Made by a program: the position numbers and the translations under genes
Origin: Anaerorhabdus sp036637135
GTDB taxonomy: Bacteria; Bacillota_I; Bacilli_A; Erysipelotrichales; Erysipelotrichaceae
Direction: 5' to 3'
Length of the DNA: 64,000 bases
Assembly (NCBI RefSeq): GCF_036637135.1
Contig: NZ_JAVWNC010000004.1
Location: 4,040-68,039 of the forward strand
The notes under the pieces: model-generated
The model's database searches: none
The model's input: only the letters and a program-made list of their open reading frames with translations
What the model was told of the DNA's origin: nothing
Shown here: positions 43,566 to 52,620 of the stretch, in pieces
Numbering within the stretch: the stretch's first letter is position 1
Layout of the letters: each line of letters opens with the position of its first letter

Positions 43566-44603
43566 ATGAATGGATTTGTCATCGTTATCCCATCACTTGA
43601 ACCAGACTATAAACTTATTCAGCTATTACAATCAATTCGACAAACTCAAAGAACAATTCCGATTTATATTATTAATGATGGTTCTAGTGCTGAATACGAT
43701 GAAGTTTTTCAAGAGTGTCTTAATTATCAAGTCACTTTATTAAAACATGAGGTTAATCTTGGTAAAGGGGCAGCCCTTAAAACAGCCATGCGTCATATCC
43801 TAAATGAGCGGTCGGAAATTGAATTTATGGTAACCATTGATTCGGATGGTCAGCATACTGTTTCTGATATGCTAGCCTGTATTCAAGCTGCCAAACAAAA
43901 CTCTCAAGCTCTTATTCTAGGAACACGTACTTTCTTGCGGGGTGTTCCCATGAAAAGTAAGTTTGGTAATGTCTTAACGCGCAATGTATTGAACCTAGCA
44001 ACCGGTATTAATATAGAAGATAGCCAAACAGGGTTGCGCGTTATTCCACGTTACTTTATGCCAGCGTTACTACGAGTAAAAGGGGAACGTTTTGAATTTG
44101 AAACTCAGATGCTTTTAGCGACAAAAGTACATAAAATCCCGATTGTGATGCAAGCAATAGAAACGATTTATATCGAGGATAATAGTTCTTCCCATTTTCG
44201 AGTGTTTTCTGATTCGATTAAAATTTATAGCGTGTTTGTTAAATATTTTCTGTCGTCTGTTTTGTCTTTTCTATTAGATATACTAGCGTATTCTTTGCTT
44301 ATTCGTTGGTTAGTTGGGGTAAATTTAGGAACTATTTCAATTGCCTCCTTTGCCGCACGTTCAATTTCTTCTAGCTTTAATTATTATATTAACAACAAGC
44401 ATGTTTTCAGTAGTCAGTCCACATCGAGTTTGATGAAATATTTCTCTTTGGTAATTATCCAGATTGGCGCTTCGAGTGGGTTGGTTTATTTAATAACCCA
44501 GTTTCTAAGAGTATCAGATACGGTCTGGGTTAAAGTCTCTGTCGACAGTGCATTATTTTTAGCTTCTTTCTTTATTCAGAAATATTTTGTTTTCAAGGAG
44601 TAA
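43566..44603 (+). CDS. GT2 glycosyltransferase fused to GtrA-like membrane domain
   Basis: 345 residues. N-terminal GT-A fold of the polyprenyl-phosphate sugar synthase type: VIPSLEP, INDGSSAEYD, NLGKGAALKTAM, then TIDSDGQHT (acidic metal motif, about residue 90) and DSQTGLRVIP. From about residue 215 four membrane helices form a GtrA-like domain (NYYINNKHVFSS is the typical GtrA signature). This fusion usually makes a lipid-phosphate-linked sugar and passes it across the membrane. Ribosome site AGAGGTAAAG. First of three overlapping genes for a surface glycan; codon choice looks less AT-biased than the flanks. Confidence 0.9.
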   Translation: MNGFVIVIPSLEPDYKLIQLLQSIRQTQRTIPIYIINDGSSAEYDEVFQECLNYQVTLLKHEVNLGKGAALKTAMRHILNERSEIEFMVTIDSDGQHTVSDMLACIQAAKQNSQALILGTRTFLRGVPMKSKFGNVLTRNVLNLATGINIEDSQTGLRVIPRYFMPALLRVKGERFEFETQMLLATKVHKIPIVMQAIETIYIEDNSSSHFRVFSDSIKIYSVFVKYFLSSVLSFLLDILAYSLLIRWLVGVNLGTISIASFAARSISSSFNYYINNKHVFSSQSTSSLMKYFSLVIIQIGASSGLVYLITQFLRVSDTVWVKVSVDSALFLASFFIQKYFVFKE

Positions 44604-44607
44604 GCCT

Positions 44608-46836
44608 ATGAACAAGAAGTATCGGATTTTATTTATTTTAACCTTAATCACTTCGATTTTGTATATTGTTTGGCGGGCAGTGGCTACCTTGCCTTATAAA
44701 GAGTCTTGGTTTGCTATATTATTTGGCATCCTTTTATTAATATGTGAGGCCATATCAAGTCTTACCGCTGGAATCTTTATCTGGAGTAAATTTAAAGCCA
44801 AGGAAATTGCTAAGCCTATAATCTCGGACCAAGATTTTTTAGATATAGATGTTTTTATTGCGACACATAATGAAGATGTGGAGTTATTATATAAAACGGT
44901 GAATGCTTGTGTGAATATGAAGTATCCCGACAAGTCTAAGGTCCATATTTATTTAGCGGATGATACAAATCGAAAGGAAGTGTTCCACTTAGCTCAACAA
45001 TTTAACATTCATTATCTTGGAATGGAGGAGAATAAGGAAGCTAAGTCGGGGAACTTAAATCATGCCATGTCTAAGACTCAGTCACCACTGATTGCGACTT
45101 TTGATGCCGATATGATACCCTATTCTAATTTTCTCTTAGAAACAGTCCCTTATTTTATCAACCAAAAACAAGATGACAAGCCTTTAGGTTTCGTCCAAAC
45201 GCCACAGAGTTTCTATAATCCTGACTTGTTTCAATTTAATTTTTATTCGGAAAACGACTTACCTAATGAACAAGATTTCTTTTCTCGGGAAGTTAATGTC
45301 TTGAATAATGCTCATGATGCAGCGGTTTATACGGGGTCAAATACAGTCTTATCGCGCCAGGCTATCGAAGAGGCGGGCGGATTTCCAACGGATACAGTGA
45401 CGGAAGACTTTGAATTGGGTGCCTTGATTAACAGCATGGGTTATCGGTCAATTTCCACTTTAGAACCGTTGGCTAGTGGGTTGACTCCTATGGATATTTC
45501 GACAATGTTTAAACAACGGATTCGGTGGGCCAGAGGAGTGGTTCGAAGTATCAGTAATCTAAAAATATTCACCAATAAAAATTTGACTTTGGGACAGAAG
45601 ATGGTCTTTATTAATAGTTATTTATATTGGTGGTCCTTCCTTAGACGAATTATTTTCATCCTGGCTCCGATTCTTTTCACCGTCTTCGATACCCGGGTTG
45701 TAGATACTAATATTTGGCAGTTGTTGGTATTCTGGTTGCCGGGTTATTTCTTGCTTCAGCTGTCCATGCGTCTAGTTGCTAGTGATATTCGAACAGCCAG
45801 TTGGGGTGAAGTGCAAGAAACTATCCTTGCGCCCTATATGGTGATGCCTGTAATATTGGAAAGTCTTGGTTTGCGGGAACAGAAGTTTAAGGTAACCAGT
45901 AAGGCCAATCAGGATTCCTCCGCTCGAGCGCTGTTGATGCTACCACATCTTATCTTGTTGATACTATGTATTGTTGGTTTTATTCGTTTTAATTTCAATA
46001 AATACGGGTCAGAAATTGCCTATGGGAGTGTAGTTTCATTTTGGCTTTTGGTTCATATTTTTAATCTTACTTTTGCTGTGCTCTTTTTTCTAGGGCGTCC
46101 AATTTATCGGAAGGAAGAGCGTTTTGCGCGTGATTTACCTATTCGAGTAAGGGCTGCAGGTTTAAGTCTGTGGCATGAAACAGTAATTCGTGATATTTCA
46201 GATATGGGTTTGTCTTTTCTATTAAAGCGTCCAGTTTATATCAATCCTGATCAGATTTTAGAGTTTCAATTAAAGCGTGACGACCATGATTTGCTTTTAA
46301 GAGGCAAAATTGTTCGAGTCATTGAACAGAAAGGGGCTTGGCTCTACGGGGTCCATTTAGAAGAAATGACTGAGGAAGATTATCGGATTTATCTGCAGAT
46401 CATTTATGATGGTTTCAATCAGCTTTTACCGCGCTTTAGAGATCCTTGGTGGACACCAATTGATCGCTTGTCGAACACTTTGGTTCACCATTTTAAGCGG
46501 TCGCAAACAAAGGATTCTATCAAACTTCCAACACGACCGTTAATTAAGTTGAATGAGCGGGTTGACTTAGGGGACTACCATGTTATCCTACAAAGTTTTG
46601 ATTACGAAAATATGACGATCTTTTCCAACGCAGGCAATCCAATGCCGGATCATTTGGTGCTTAACTTATCTAGCATCGATTTTGAGTTAGTTTTAGACAA
46701 GAAGCAGGGTGAGATCTATTATTATAAGTTGGAAAACTTAGAAGAGGTCCTAGCGGATGAAAACTTAGAGTCTTTAATAGATAGTTGGTTAGAAAAAGGG
46801 GAGGAAGGCAATGTTACTAATTTTGTTACGCTTTAG
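44608..46836 (+). CDS. Cellulose-synthase-like processive GT2 with C-terminal PilZ domain
   Basis: 742 residues from ATG 44608 with AAGGAG upstream; the frame extends to 44587 inside the previous gene. Two membrane helices precede a GT-A core with the D, D, D, QxxRW set: ADDT (about 116), FDADM (about 165), TEDFELG (about 265) and QRIRWARG (about 303). More helices follow, then a PilZ domain with RKEER (RxxxR, residue about 501) and DISDMG (DxSxxG, about 529), the two c-di-GMP binding motifs. This is the BcsA architecture, so a processive beta-glucan-type polymer made and exported under c-di-GMP control is likely. The C-terminal 120 residues are not recognised. No BcsB partner is present. Confidence 0.9.
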   Translation: MNKKYRILFILTLITSILYIVWRAVATLPYKESWFAILFGILLLICEAISSLTAGIFIWSKFKAKEIAKPIISDQDFLDIDVFIATHNEDVELLYKTVNACVNMKYPDKSKVHIYLADDTNRKEVFHLAQQFNIHYLGMEENKEAKSGNLNHAMSKTQSPLIATFDADMIPYSNFLLETVPYFINQKQDDKPLGFVQTPQSFYNPDLFQFNFYSENDLPNEQDFFSREVNVLNNAHDAAVYTGSNTVLSRQAIEEAGGFPTDTVTEDFELGALINSMGYRSISTLEPLASGLTPMDISTMFKQRIRWARGVVRSISNLKIFTNKNLTLGQKMVFINSYLYWWSFLRRIIFILAPILFTVFDTRVVDTNIWQLLVFWLPGYFLLQLSMRLVASDIRTASWGEVQETILAPYMVMPVILESLGLREQKFKVTSKANQDSSARALLMLPHLILLILCIVGFIRFNFNKYGSEIAYGSVVSFWLLVHIFNLTFAVLFFLGRPIYRKEERFARDLPIRVRAAGLSLWHETVIRDISDMGLSFLLKRPVYINPDQILEFQLKRDDHDLLLRGKIVRVIEQKGAWLYGVHLEEMTEEDYRIYLQIIYDGFNQLLPRFRDPWWTPIDRLSNTLVHHFKRSQTKDSIKLPTRPLIKLNERVDLGDYHVILQSFDYENMTIFSNAGNPMPDHLVLNLSSIDFELVLDKKQGEIYYYKLENLEEVLADENLESLIDSWLEKGEEGNVTNFVTL

Positions 46837-48646
46837 TTTATTTCTGCTTTCCCTTTATGGGGGAAGATGCTTTTTTCTTAATCAATTAAAAATTCACAAA
46901 GCTTTTGCCCTCTTGGCTTTTAATTGTAGCCTCATCTTAAGTTTGTATATAGCGGCTTTTGTTGGTTATTTAGAGCCGGTGGCAGATATCATTTTCGTCT
47001 TGTCAACCCTTTATGGTTTCTACCATTTAATTCTACTTTTGCGTCATAGGAAATTTAATATCAATGACTATTTTTGGCCGTCCTTGTGGATGCTCTTTTA
47101 TATCTTTATTCTAGGGACCAATTTGTGGCAGACTAATTTAGAACACTACGATAATTTCTCTCATTGGGCAATAATTGTAAAATATTTGTTTACTCAAGGG
47201 CATTTACCGACAATCCAAGATTCTATTATTTCTTATACTTCCTATCCTATGGGGAGTTCACTTTTTGTTTATTATGCAGTAAGGGTTGCTGGTTTCTATG
47301 ATAATGTTATGTTATTAGGGCAATTCAGCTTGATTGTTTCTGGCCTTTATGGCATGTTTGCCATGATTCGTGACCGGTCCCGGATTATGCTGGTCAATCT
47401 GATGATGGCAGCTATAGCTCTTATGAATTACTTCAATATATCGATTCGCATGAATAATCTCTTGGTAGATTTTATTTTGCCTGTTCTTGCATTGGCTGGG
47501 ATTGCGATTGTTTACAGCCAACGACATGATTTACGCCGGATGTCCTTTTTAGTTTTCTTAACTACGTCCGTTCTGTGCCTGGTTAAAACGAGTGGCTTGA
47601 TGTTTGCGGTCTTAGTCTGGATTTATTATCTTATTACGCTTACCCAGGTCCACTCACTTGTCAAAAACAAGGCCAAACTTATCTTGCTGGCTTTAGGAAC
47701 CTTATTTTTATCTCTATCTCCAATTCTTATATGGAACAACTATGTTAAGGCTACTTTCCCAGTAACAAAGCATGAAGTCAGTTTAATTTCTTACCAATCC
47801 ATTTTCAATGCCAAAGATTCTTCTGTTATCATAGGCATTTTAAAGAAAATGTGGGCATACTTTTTTAACTTAGCTAATATTTCGAGCCAGGGTTTGTTGG
47901 TTTTTAACTTGGTTTTACTTGTCGCTTATTTAATTATTCGATTTAAAATCAAGCGACCAAATTCTCTATGGAAGTTATTAATTCTGGGGAACGCTACATA
48001 TATTATCTATTATTTTGGGATTTTAATAATGTTTCTATTCTCTATGCCGACTGAGGAGGCTATTCAGCTAGCTGGTATTGAACGCTATACTTCCAGTATG
48101 ATTATCTTTATTTTTGGGTTAGCTTTTTATGGCTTGGTCAGGGAAATAGATTATTCTTTTAAAGAACAAAATCTAGCTAAGCGTAATTATCGGAGTTTCA
48201 GCTCCATTTACAGCAAACAAATTTATCAAATGTCGGCGATTATGTTAGCTTTCTTTGTGGTTTTAATGCTGTTATCTGAAACTAATGGAATGAAATACCA
48301 TAATCAAAATTTTCATAACTCGATTTCAGCTCAATTTATGGAGGCATCAGGTCATGAATTCCAGCTCAATGATGACCGAGTCCTTGTAGTATCAACAGAT
48401 ATTGATCGCGTAAACAGTTATTATACTGGTTTTGTAGGGAGTTATTATCTCTATTCAGCCAATTTGATAGCGCGAGAAGCCTTCCTCATGGATCTGGATG
48501 AATTTGCAGAATATGTTTTCAGCTTTGATAAGCTTGTAATTCTAGAAGACCATATAACATTCAATACCATGATGGAACAGTTGGTTGGCCACAGCTATCC
48601 TGTTGGAACTTATGATGTGAGTATTATTAAAGCAAAAGTCCAGTAA
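46811..48646 (+). CDS. Multi-pass membrane protein, GT-C-like, of the glycan cluster
   Basis: 611 residues with about twelve membrane helices, overlapping the synthase gene by 26 bases (GGGGAGGAAGGC ribosome site inside it). The segment LEHYDNFSHWAIIVKYL lies on an outer loop, and its Asp/His pattern is typical of GT-C glycosyltransferases. YPMGSSLFVYYAVR and the conserved later MPTEEAIQLAGIERYTSSM support that class. A soluble outer domain follows before the C-terminus. It may add side-chain sugars provided on lipid phosphate by the GtrA-type gene. No closer family name is claimed. Confidence 0.75.
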   Translation: MLLILLRFSLFLLSLYGGRCFFLNQLKIHKAFALLAFNCSLILSLYIAAFVGYLEPVADIIFVLSTLYGFYHLILLLRHRKFNINDYFWPSLWMLFYIFILGTNLWQTNLEHYDNFSHWAIIVKYLFTQGHLPTIQDSIISYTSYPMGSSLFVYYAVRVAGFYDNVMLLGQFSLIVSGLYGMFAMIRDRSRIMLVNLMMAAIALMNYFNISIRMNNLLVDFILPVLALAGIAIVYSQRHDLRRMSFLVFLTTSVLCLVKTSGLMFAVLVWIYYLITLTQVHSLVKNKAKLILLALGTLFLSLSPILIWNNYVKATFPVTKHEVSLISYQSIFNAKDSSVIIGILKKMWAYFFNLANISSQGLLVFNLVLLVAYLIIRFKIKRPNSLWKLLILGNATYIIYYFGILIMFLFSMPTEEAIQLAGIERYTSSMIIFIFGLAFYGLVREIDYSFKEQNLAKRNYRSFSSIYSKQIYQMSAIMLAFFVVLMLLSETNGMKYHNQNFHNSISAQFMEASGHEFQLNDDRVLVVSTDIDRVNSYYTGFVGSYYLYSANLIAREAFLMDLDEFAEYVFSFDKLVILEDHITFNTMMEQLVGHSYPVGTYDVSIIKAKVQ

Positions 48647-48683
48647 GAATCAAAAAACAGAAAAGAAAGTTATTACTATGGCA

Positions 48684-48725
48684 AAGTCTCGCACGAAAGT
48701 TTGTTTGTGTGAGACTTTTCTTTGT
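48684..48725 (+). terminator. Terminator after the glycan cluster
   Basis: AAAGTCTCGCAC pairs with GTGTGAGACTTT around a 12-base loop, followed by TCTTTG. Confidence 0.75.
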
Positions 48726-49370
48726 AACCCCTTAAACTTTTTCACATGCCTTTCTTGGTGCAAAACTTCCCCCTTAAATAACAAAAGAACTAGATGAATA
48801 CTTCTTCGTAATAAATCTCGCTTCTATTCTCATCTAAACGAAGTGTCCCCATAATTCACTCCTTATTTCATACACTTCTAGCCCCTCACTAAGGTAAAAT
48901 CCATTCCTTTTAGTATTTGATCTTAGCGTAATCAATCATTAGAATTCTTCTCAAATCCTACTGTGATGGTGTTGCTGGATTGGAAATGGCTACAACAATT
49001 GATATAATTAAATGGATTATGAAGGAGCAATGATGTAAGGAAAAAATAGTCAATTCAATAGTTTTGTTCTTTTGTGCTTTAATAACTGGATACATAAACA
49101 TATTTAAAGAGATGCCTTATGGGATTATACTCTGAAAGATATGGTATAAGGGCGCCTCAAGAAAAGACATATTCTATTGAAAAAATATGGGATGCATTTG
49201 AGGCTTAAAAACTCACTATACAATATTAGATAAGAAACATTTATCAGGAAAAATAATTATCTTATACGTCACCATGAAACTAATAAGATGGATATAACCG
49301 ATATTCGTTACTATGATTATCTTTTTTAATCGGTGCTTATCACTAGTTGCTTTATCGCTACAATATTTGA
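48726..49370. other. Gene-poor decayed stretch
   Basis: No full gene. Two short frames with plausible ribosome sites: minus strand 48852-48790 (MGTLRLDENRSEIYYEEVFI, after AAGGAGTGAATT) and plus strand 49119-49208 (MGLYSERYGIRAPQEKTYSI plus nine more residues). Both look like N-terminal stubs of lost genes. I cannot name the parents. Confidence 0.5.
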
Positions 49371-49472
49371 TATAAGGAAAACAAAGATAACGTGGAATGG
49401 CATTTATATAAGCCTTTAATAATGGATATGTTTCCTGAGACAGTCGTATTGGTGTCAAAGATGAAAAATTAA
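49371..49472 (+). pseudogene. Possible rumA-like 3' scar 1
   Basis: A frame ending DMFPETVVLVSKMKN resembles the C-terminus of RumA-family proteins (DMFPQTHHVETVVLMS in the intact gene) with about five codons deleted between DMFP and ETVVL. Upstream residues do not match well, so this is tentative. Confidence 0.4.
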
Positions 49473-49691
49473 AGGACTAAAGATATCATTGTTCTTAGTA
49501 CACATGGGTGTGAAATCTAATGTGGGAAAAAGATGATTTTTACGTGTCGAGGAGATAAGTCCTCAAGAGTGTTTTTTGATAGTCAATTGGTCAGGGTAGA
49601 TGTCATAGCTCCGCGAGTGCTCGGATGAAATGTTTGAGGCAGTTTTCTTGCGGGCTGATTTCAGGAAAAACATAAAATAGGTGGTGGATAT

Positions 49692-50093
49692 ATGGAGATT
49701 AAGGAATACAGCAAGGACGATGAAACCTTGCTTTTTGATTTGCTCATCGATGAGGGAGATGAGTGGAGTGATTACTATGGGGAAGCCGGTCGGGATAAAT
49801 ACATGAGAGCTCTTGAATCAAGCATCACTTATATAGCTAGCGAGGATACGTTTGTGTGCGGTTTTGTACGCTGTCGGGAAGATGATGGTTTTGGTGTTTA
49901 TGTATATGATTTACTTGTAAGAAAAACATATCGTGGAAGGCAAATTGGAAAAAGCTTAATGGAACGGGTATGCCAAGATTTTCCTGGTCAACCCGTCTAT
50001 GTTATGAGTGATGTCGATCCGTATTACGAAAAACTTGGATACCGCAGAGAGGGTTCAATATTTGAGGTAAAAATGAAGACAGATCAAGCATAG
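49692..50093 (+). CDS. GNAT family N-acetyltransferase
   Basis: 133 residues, start ATG 49692 after AGGTGGTGG. Single compact GNAT domain: central YVYDLLVRKTYRGRQIGKSLM with the acetyl-CoA Q/RxxGxG/A loop (RGRQIG) and the terminal DVDPYYEKLGYRREGSIF. It lies among element remnants and may be cargo. Small GNATs near mobile elements sometimes modify drugs or toxins, but nothing here identifies a substrate. Confidence 0.85.
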   Translation: MEIKEYSKDDETLLFDLLIDEGDEWSDYYGEAGRDKYMRALESSITYIASEDTFVCGFVRCREDDGFGVYVYDLLVRKTYRGRQIGKSLMERVCQDFPGQPVYVMSDVDPYYEKLGYRREGSIFEVKMKTDQA

Positions 50094-50137
50094 AGCTTTA
50101 ATACTGTCATAGTAAGTTAAAGTATTATGAGGAGGGA

Positions 50138-50365
50138 TTGCTCCCATTCAAAATGAAAGTAAATGAGGGGATAGATTGCTTCACAACTCATTTAGATCAA
50201 ATTGGTCACGTAGAAACGGTGGTGTTGCTGTCACGAAAAGATAAACACGGTTACAAAATCGCATCTGGCAGACCCTATGAATTCATGATGATTTATGTAT
50301 TTCAGCTGGAGGATGAATTGAACATTGCGTACGAGGTTAATACTATGGGAACTCGAAGCCTTTGA
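50138..50365 (+). pseudogene. rumA-like 3' end scar 2 / candidate right attachment site
   Basis: The frame contains GHVETVVLLSRKDK, the C-terminal signature of RumA-family methyltransferases, with none of the enzyme before it. Bases 50207-50233 match the end of the intact rlmD (30777-30803) at 22 of 27 positions. It then runs on into unrelated sequence (YEFMMIYVFQLEDELNI). A remnant left by an element that targeted the same site is the best explanation. Confidence 0.6.
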
Positions 50366-50381
50366 AAGTGGGAGGTAAATA

Positions 50382-51317
50382 ATGAAGTGGAATGAGTTAT
50401 TTAAAATAGACCAGATGCCTTCGATTGCGGATATTAGAAATTATATTGGGGAAACAAAGCCTATTTGGGATGAACTGGTTTTATATCTTGAAAAAACCTA
50501 TAAGCCTAAACGACAGTTGGACTACAGCAAAGACTCTTTACAACCGGGATGGAATGTGAAATACAGAAAAAGCAGGAAGGCCCTTTGCACCTTCTATCCA
50601 ATGGAGGGCTATTTTATAGCCCTTATTGTTGTTGGACCAAAAGAGGAGGAGAAAGTAAGGCATGATATGGAAGCTGCTCTGTTTTCAGAATCTGTAAAAA
50701 AACTCTATGAAAAATCCGCCTATTCGACCATGGGGAGATGGCTGATGATCGAGGTTAAAGATAAATCGGTTCTGAATGATATTAAGCCCTTAATAGGCAT
50801 CAGGATTATGCCTAAAGAGTTGGAGGCAAATATGAAGACTCTAAATGAGCTAATTAAGGGGTATACACATCATTTGCAACAGGGAGAAATACAAATTGCA
50901 TACAAAGGAATTTTTGAGTTTTTAAGCAGATTAAGAACCGAGTTTATTAGAAAATACACTCATTACGATGTGAGCAGTGTATATCAAGGCTACATGGATA
51001 TGTCTTATTTTTCATTGAGCACAAAATCGCTAAAGGATAAAGGTTTAAAAATAGCCATTGTTTATGTACACAAAAAAGGAAATTTTGAAGCATGGCTTTC
51101 AGCTCGGAACAGAGATGTTAGAAAAAGTTACATGGGTAGTCTTAACAGTAATATTTATGGTGAGGACCTAAATTTTTTCCACGATAATAATAATTCAGAT
51201 GCTATCATTGAATGCATCTTGACGAACACACCAAATTTTGACGATCAAACTTCATTGATTGAAATTATCGATCAAGGTGTGGAAAAATTCGTAAAGAAAA
51301 TAAATGATTCCTTGTAA
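50382..51317 (+). CDS. DUF3788-DUF7000 fusion protein
   Basis: 311 residues, start ATG 50382 after GGGAGGTAAATA. Residues about 1-145 match DUF3788: IWDELVLYLEKTYKPKRQ, LQPGWNVKYRKSRKALCTFYP, and the closing RWLMIEVKDKSVLNDIKPLIGIR. Residues about 150-311 match DUF7000 (LNELIKGYTHHLQQGEIQIAYKG, YMDMSYFS, LKIAIVYVHKKGNFEAWLSARNR; read as separate blocks). Neither domain has an assigned function that I know. Soluble, no signal peptide. A free-standing DUF3788 gene lies 1.3 kb downstream. A recent fusion of two neighbouring small genes is possible. Confidence 0.75.
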   Translation: MKWNELFKIDQMPSIADIRNYIGETKPIWDELVLYLEKTYKPKRQLDYSKDSLQPGWNVKYRKSRKALCTFYPMEGYFIALIVVGPKEEEKVRHDMEAALFSESVKKLYEKSAYSTMGRWLMIEVKDKSVLNDIKPLIGIRIMPKELEANMKTLNELIKGYTHHLQQGEIQIAYKGIFEFLSRLRTEFIRKYTHYDVSSVYQGYMDMSYFSLSTKSLKDKGLKIAIVYVHKKGNFEAWLSARNRDVRKSYMGSLNSNIYGEDLNFFHDNNNSDAIIECILTNTPNFDDQTSLIEIIDQGVEKFVKKINDSL

Positions 51318-51554
51318 AAAAACTCTAAATCTAGCTGTATGCGTACTTTCACAGTATTATGAGGAAGCATAGCGGCGATTCTAAAAGAAAGTTCAAGTCT
51401 CGAAAAGTTCTAAGAACCTCGAAAGGGTTGAGGTAATTCGGCATACCTCAAAATAACAAATAAATGGTCGAGGTGTTGCCACTAACGTAAGATATAAAAA
51501 TTTTTTTCTGGGCATCATTTAAAAAGACTCAGGCATGTAGTGACAGTGGGATAG

Positions 51555-51798
51555 ATGTCACATAGAAAACCATGCTATCATTGGATGTTTAGACTACATC
51601 TAAATCGGCTACTCTCTGCACGTGGAGTGTGTTGTCAGCCTGATTCGAAAATAAGTATTCAACTGGAGATAAGTATATTTGATATCAAAGTAAATAATGA
51701 ACGTGCAGTGCAGTTCCGAAAATGGGCAGGACAGGCTGTTTATGTCTGACTATGAGAGATATTTACTTGAGTTGGAAGAGAAAGTTAGAGAAGAGTAA
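51555..51798 (+). pseudogene. RhuM-family remnant in a 515-bp gene-poor stretch
   Basis: The part 51685-51749 reads NNERAVQFRKWAGQ, a hallmark of RhuM virulence-type proteins, then stops. A shifted frame continues from 51742 to 51798 (MSDYERYLLELEEKVREE). The N-terminal part of the frame does not match the family. The rest of 51318-51832 shows no gene. Confidence 0.5.
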
Positions 51799-51832
51799 AC
51801 GGGAAATTTGAATTTTACAGGGAGGTTAGATT

Positions 51833-52354
51833 ATGATTATTTTGATAGCAGGAGCTTCACATACAGGAAAAACAGCATTGTCACAGAAGCTGCTTGAAAA
51901 ATATAAATATCCATATTTTTCAATAGACCATTTGAAGATGGGTTTAATAAGAAGTGGCAACACGGAACTTACCCCAACAAGTGATGATTCAGATTTAACA
52001 GCATATTTGTGGGCGATTGTTCGTGAAATGATTAAGACAGCAATAGAAAATAAGCAGAATTTGATTGTGGAAGGCTGTTATATTCCATTTGATTGGGCGA
52101 AAGATTTTGAAAAAGAGTATCTTGATAGTATCAAATATTATTGTCTTGTAATGAGTGAGGATTATATTAGAAATAATTTTGCAGATATAAAAAGCTATGC
52201 AAGTATAATCGAAAGTCGTTTTGATGATGTTTGTTGTACTTTGGATTCAGTGATAGAAGATAATAGGCAAGTCTTGGAACACGCCATCGCACACGAAGTT
52301 AATTATATACTTATTGATGACGAGTACAAAATAGATATTGATTTAGAGAGATAA
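51833..52354 (+). CDS. P-loop kinase-like protein (AAA_33 / 2-phosphoglycerate-kinase-like)
   Basis: 173 residues, start ATG 51833 after GGGAGGTTAGATT. Walker A is GASHTGKTALS at residues 7-17. FSIDHLKMGLIRSG follows as in small-molecule kinases, and NLIVEGCYIPF is a Walker B-like strand. The length and order fit the zeta-toxin/2-phosphoglycerate-kinase-like group of small phosphotransferases. Substrate unknown. Flanked by decayed sequence and DUF3788 genes in the element's right end. Confidence 0.8.
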   Translation: MIILIAGASHTGKTALSQKLLEKYKYPYFSIDHLKMGLIRSGNTELTPTSDDSDLTAYLWAIVREMIKTAIENKQNLIVEGCYIPFDWAKDFEKEYLDSIKYYCLVMSEDYIRNNFADIKSYASIIESRFDDVCCTLDSVIEDNRQVLEHAIAHEVNYILIDDEYKIDIDLER

Positions 52355-52402
52355 ATTTCAATTTCACAGACATATTCCCACAAACGACTCAATTACAAAA
52401 AG

Positions 52403-52503
52403 GCTATGGACTTGTTTCCGTAAACGGTAAAATAGTAACGACATTGAGCCTGTCGTATCGACACATGTGGAATGTGTGGTTAAGCTAATTAGAATTATGT
52501 CAT
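52403..52503 (+). pseudogene. rumA-like 3' scar 3
   Basis: GCTATGGACTTGTTTCCG (52403-52420) encodes AMDLFP, and 52464-52481 encodes HVECVV followed by KLIRIMS and a stop. These are the two conserved pieces of the RumA C-terminus (DLFPxTxHVECVV), separated by about 40 bases and out of step. This probably marks another old integration point close to the chromosomal side. The rest of 52355-52620 holds no gene. Confidence 0.5.
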
Positions 52504-52620
52504 AAACGGCAAGGTATAAAATTTCAATAAATAAGAAAAGTATATGCGTGTTAGTGATTAAGAACTTGAAGACTCGAAAATAGATATGTTACAAATTAAT
52601 CACAAAGGAGAAATAGGATC

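Noticed and set aside
49216..49458. Minus-strand frame of 80 residues in the decayed stretch
   Set aside because: No ribosome site or recognisable domain; the plus strand there reads a rumA-like tail.
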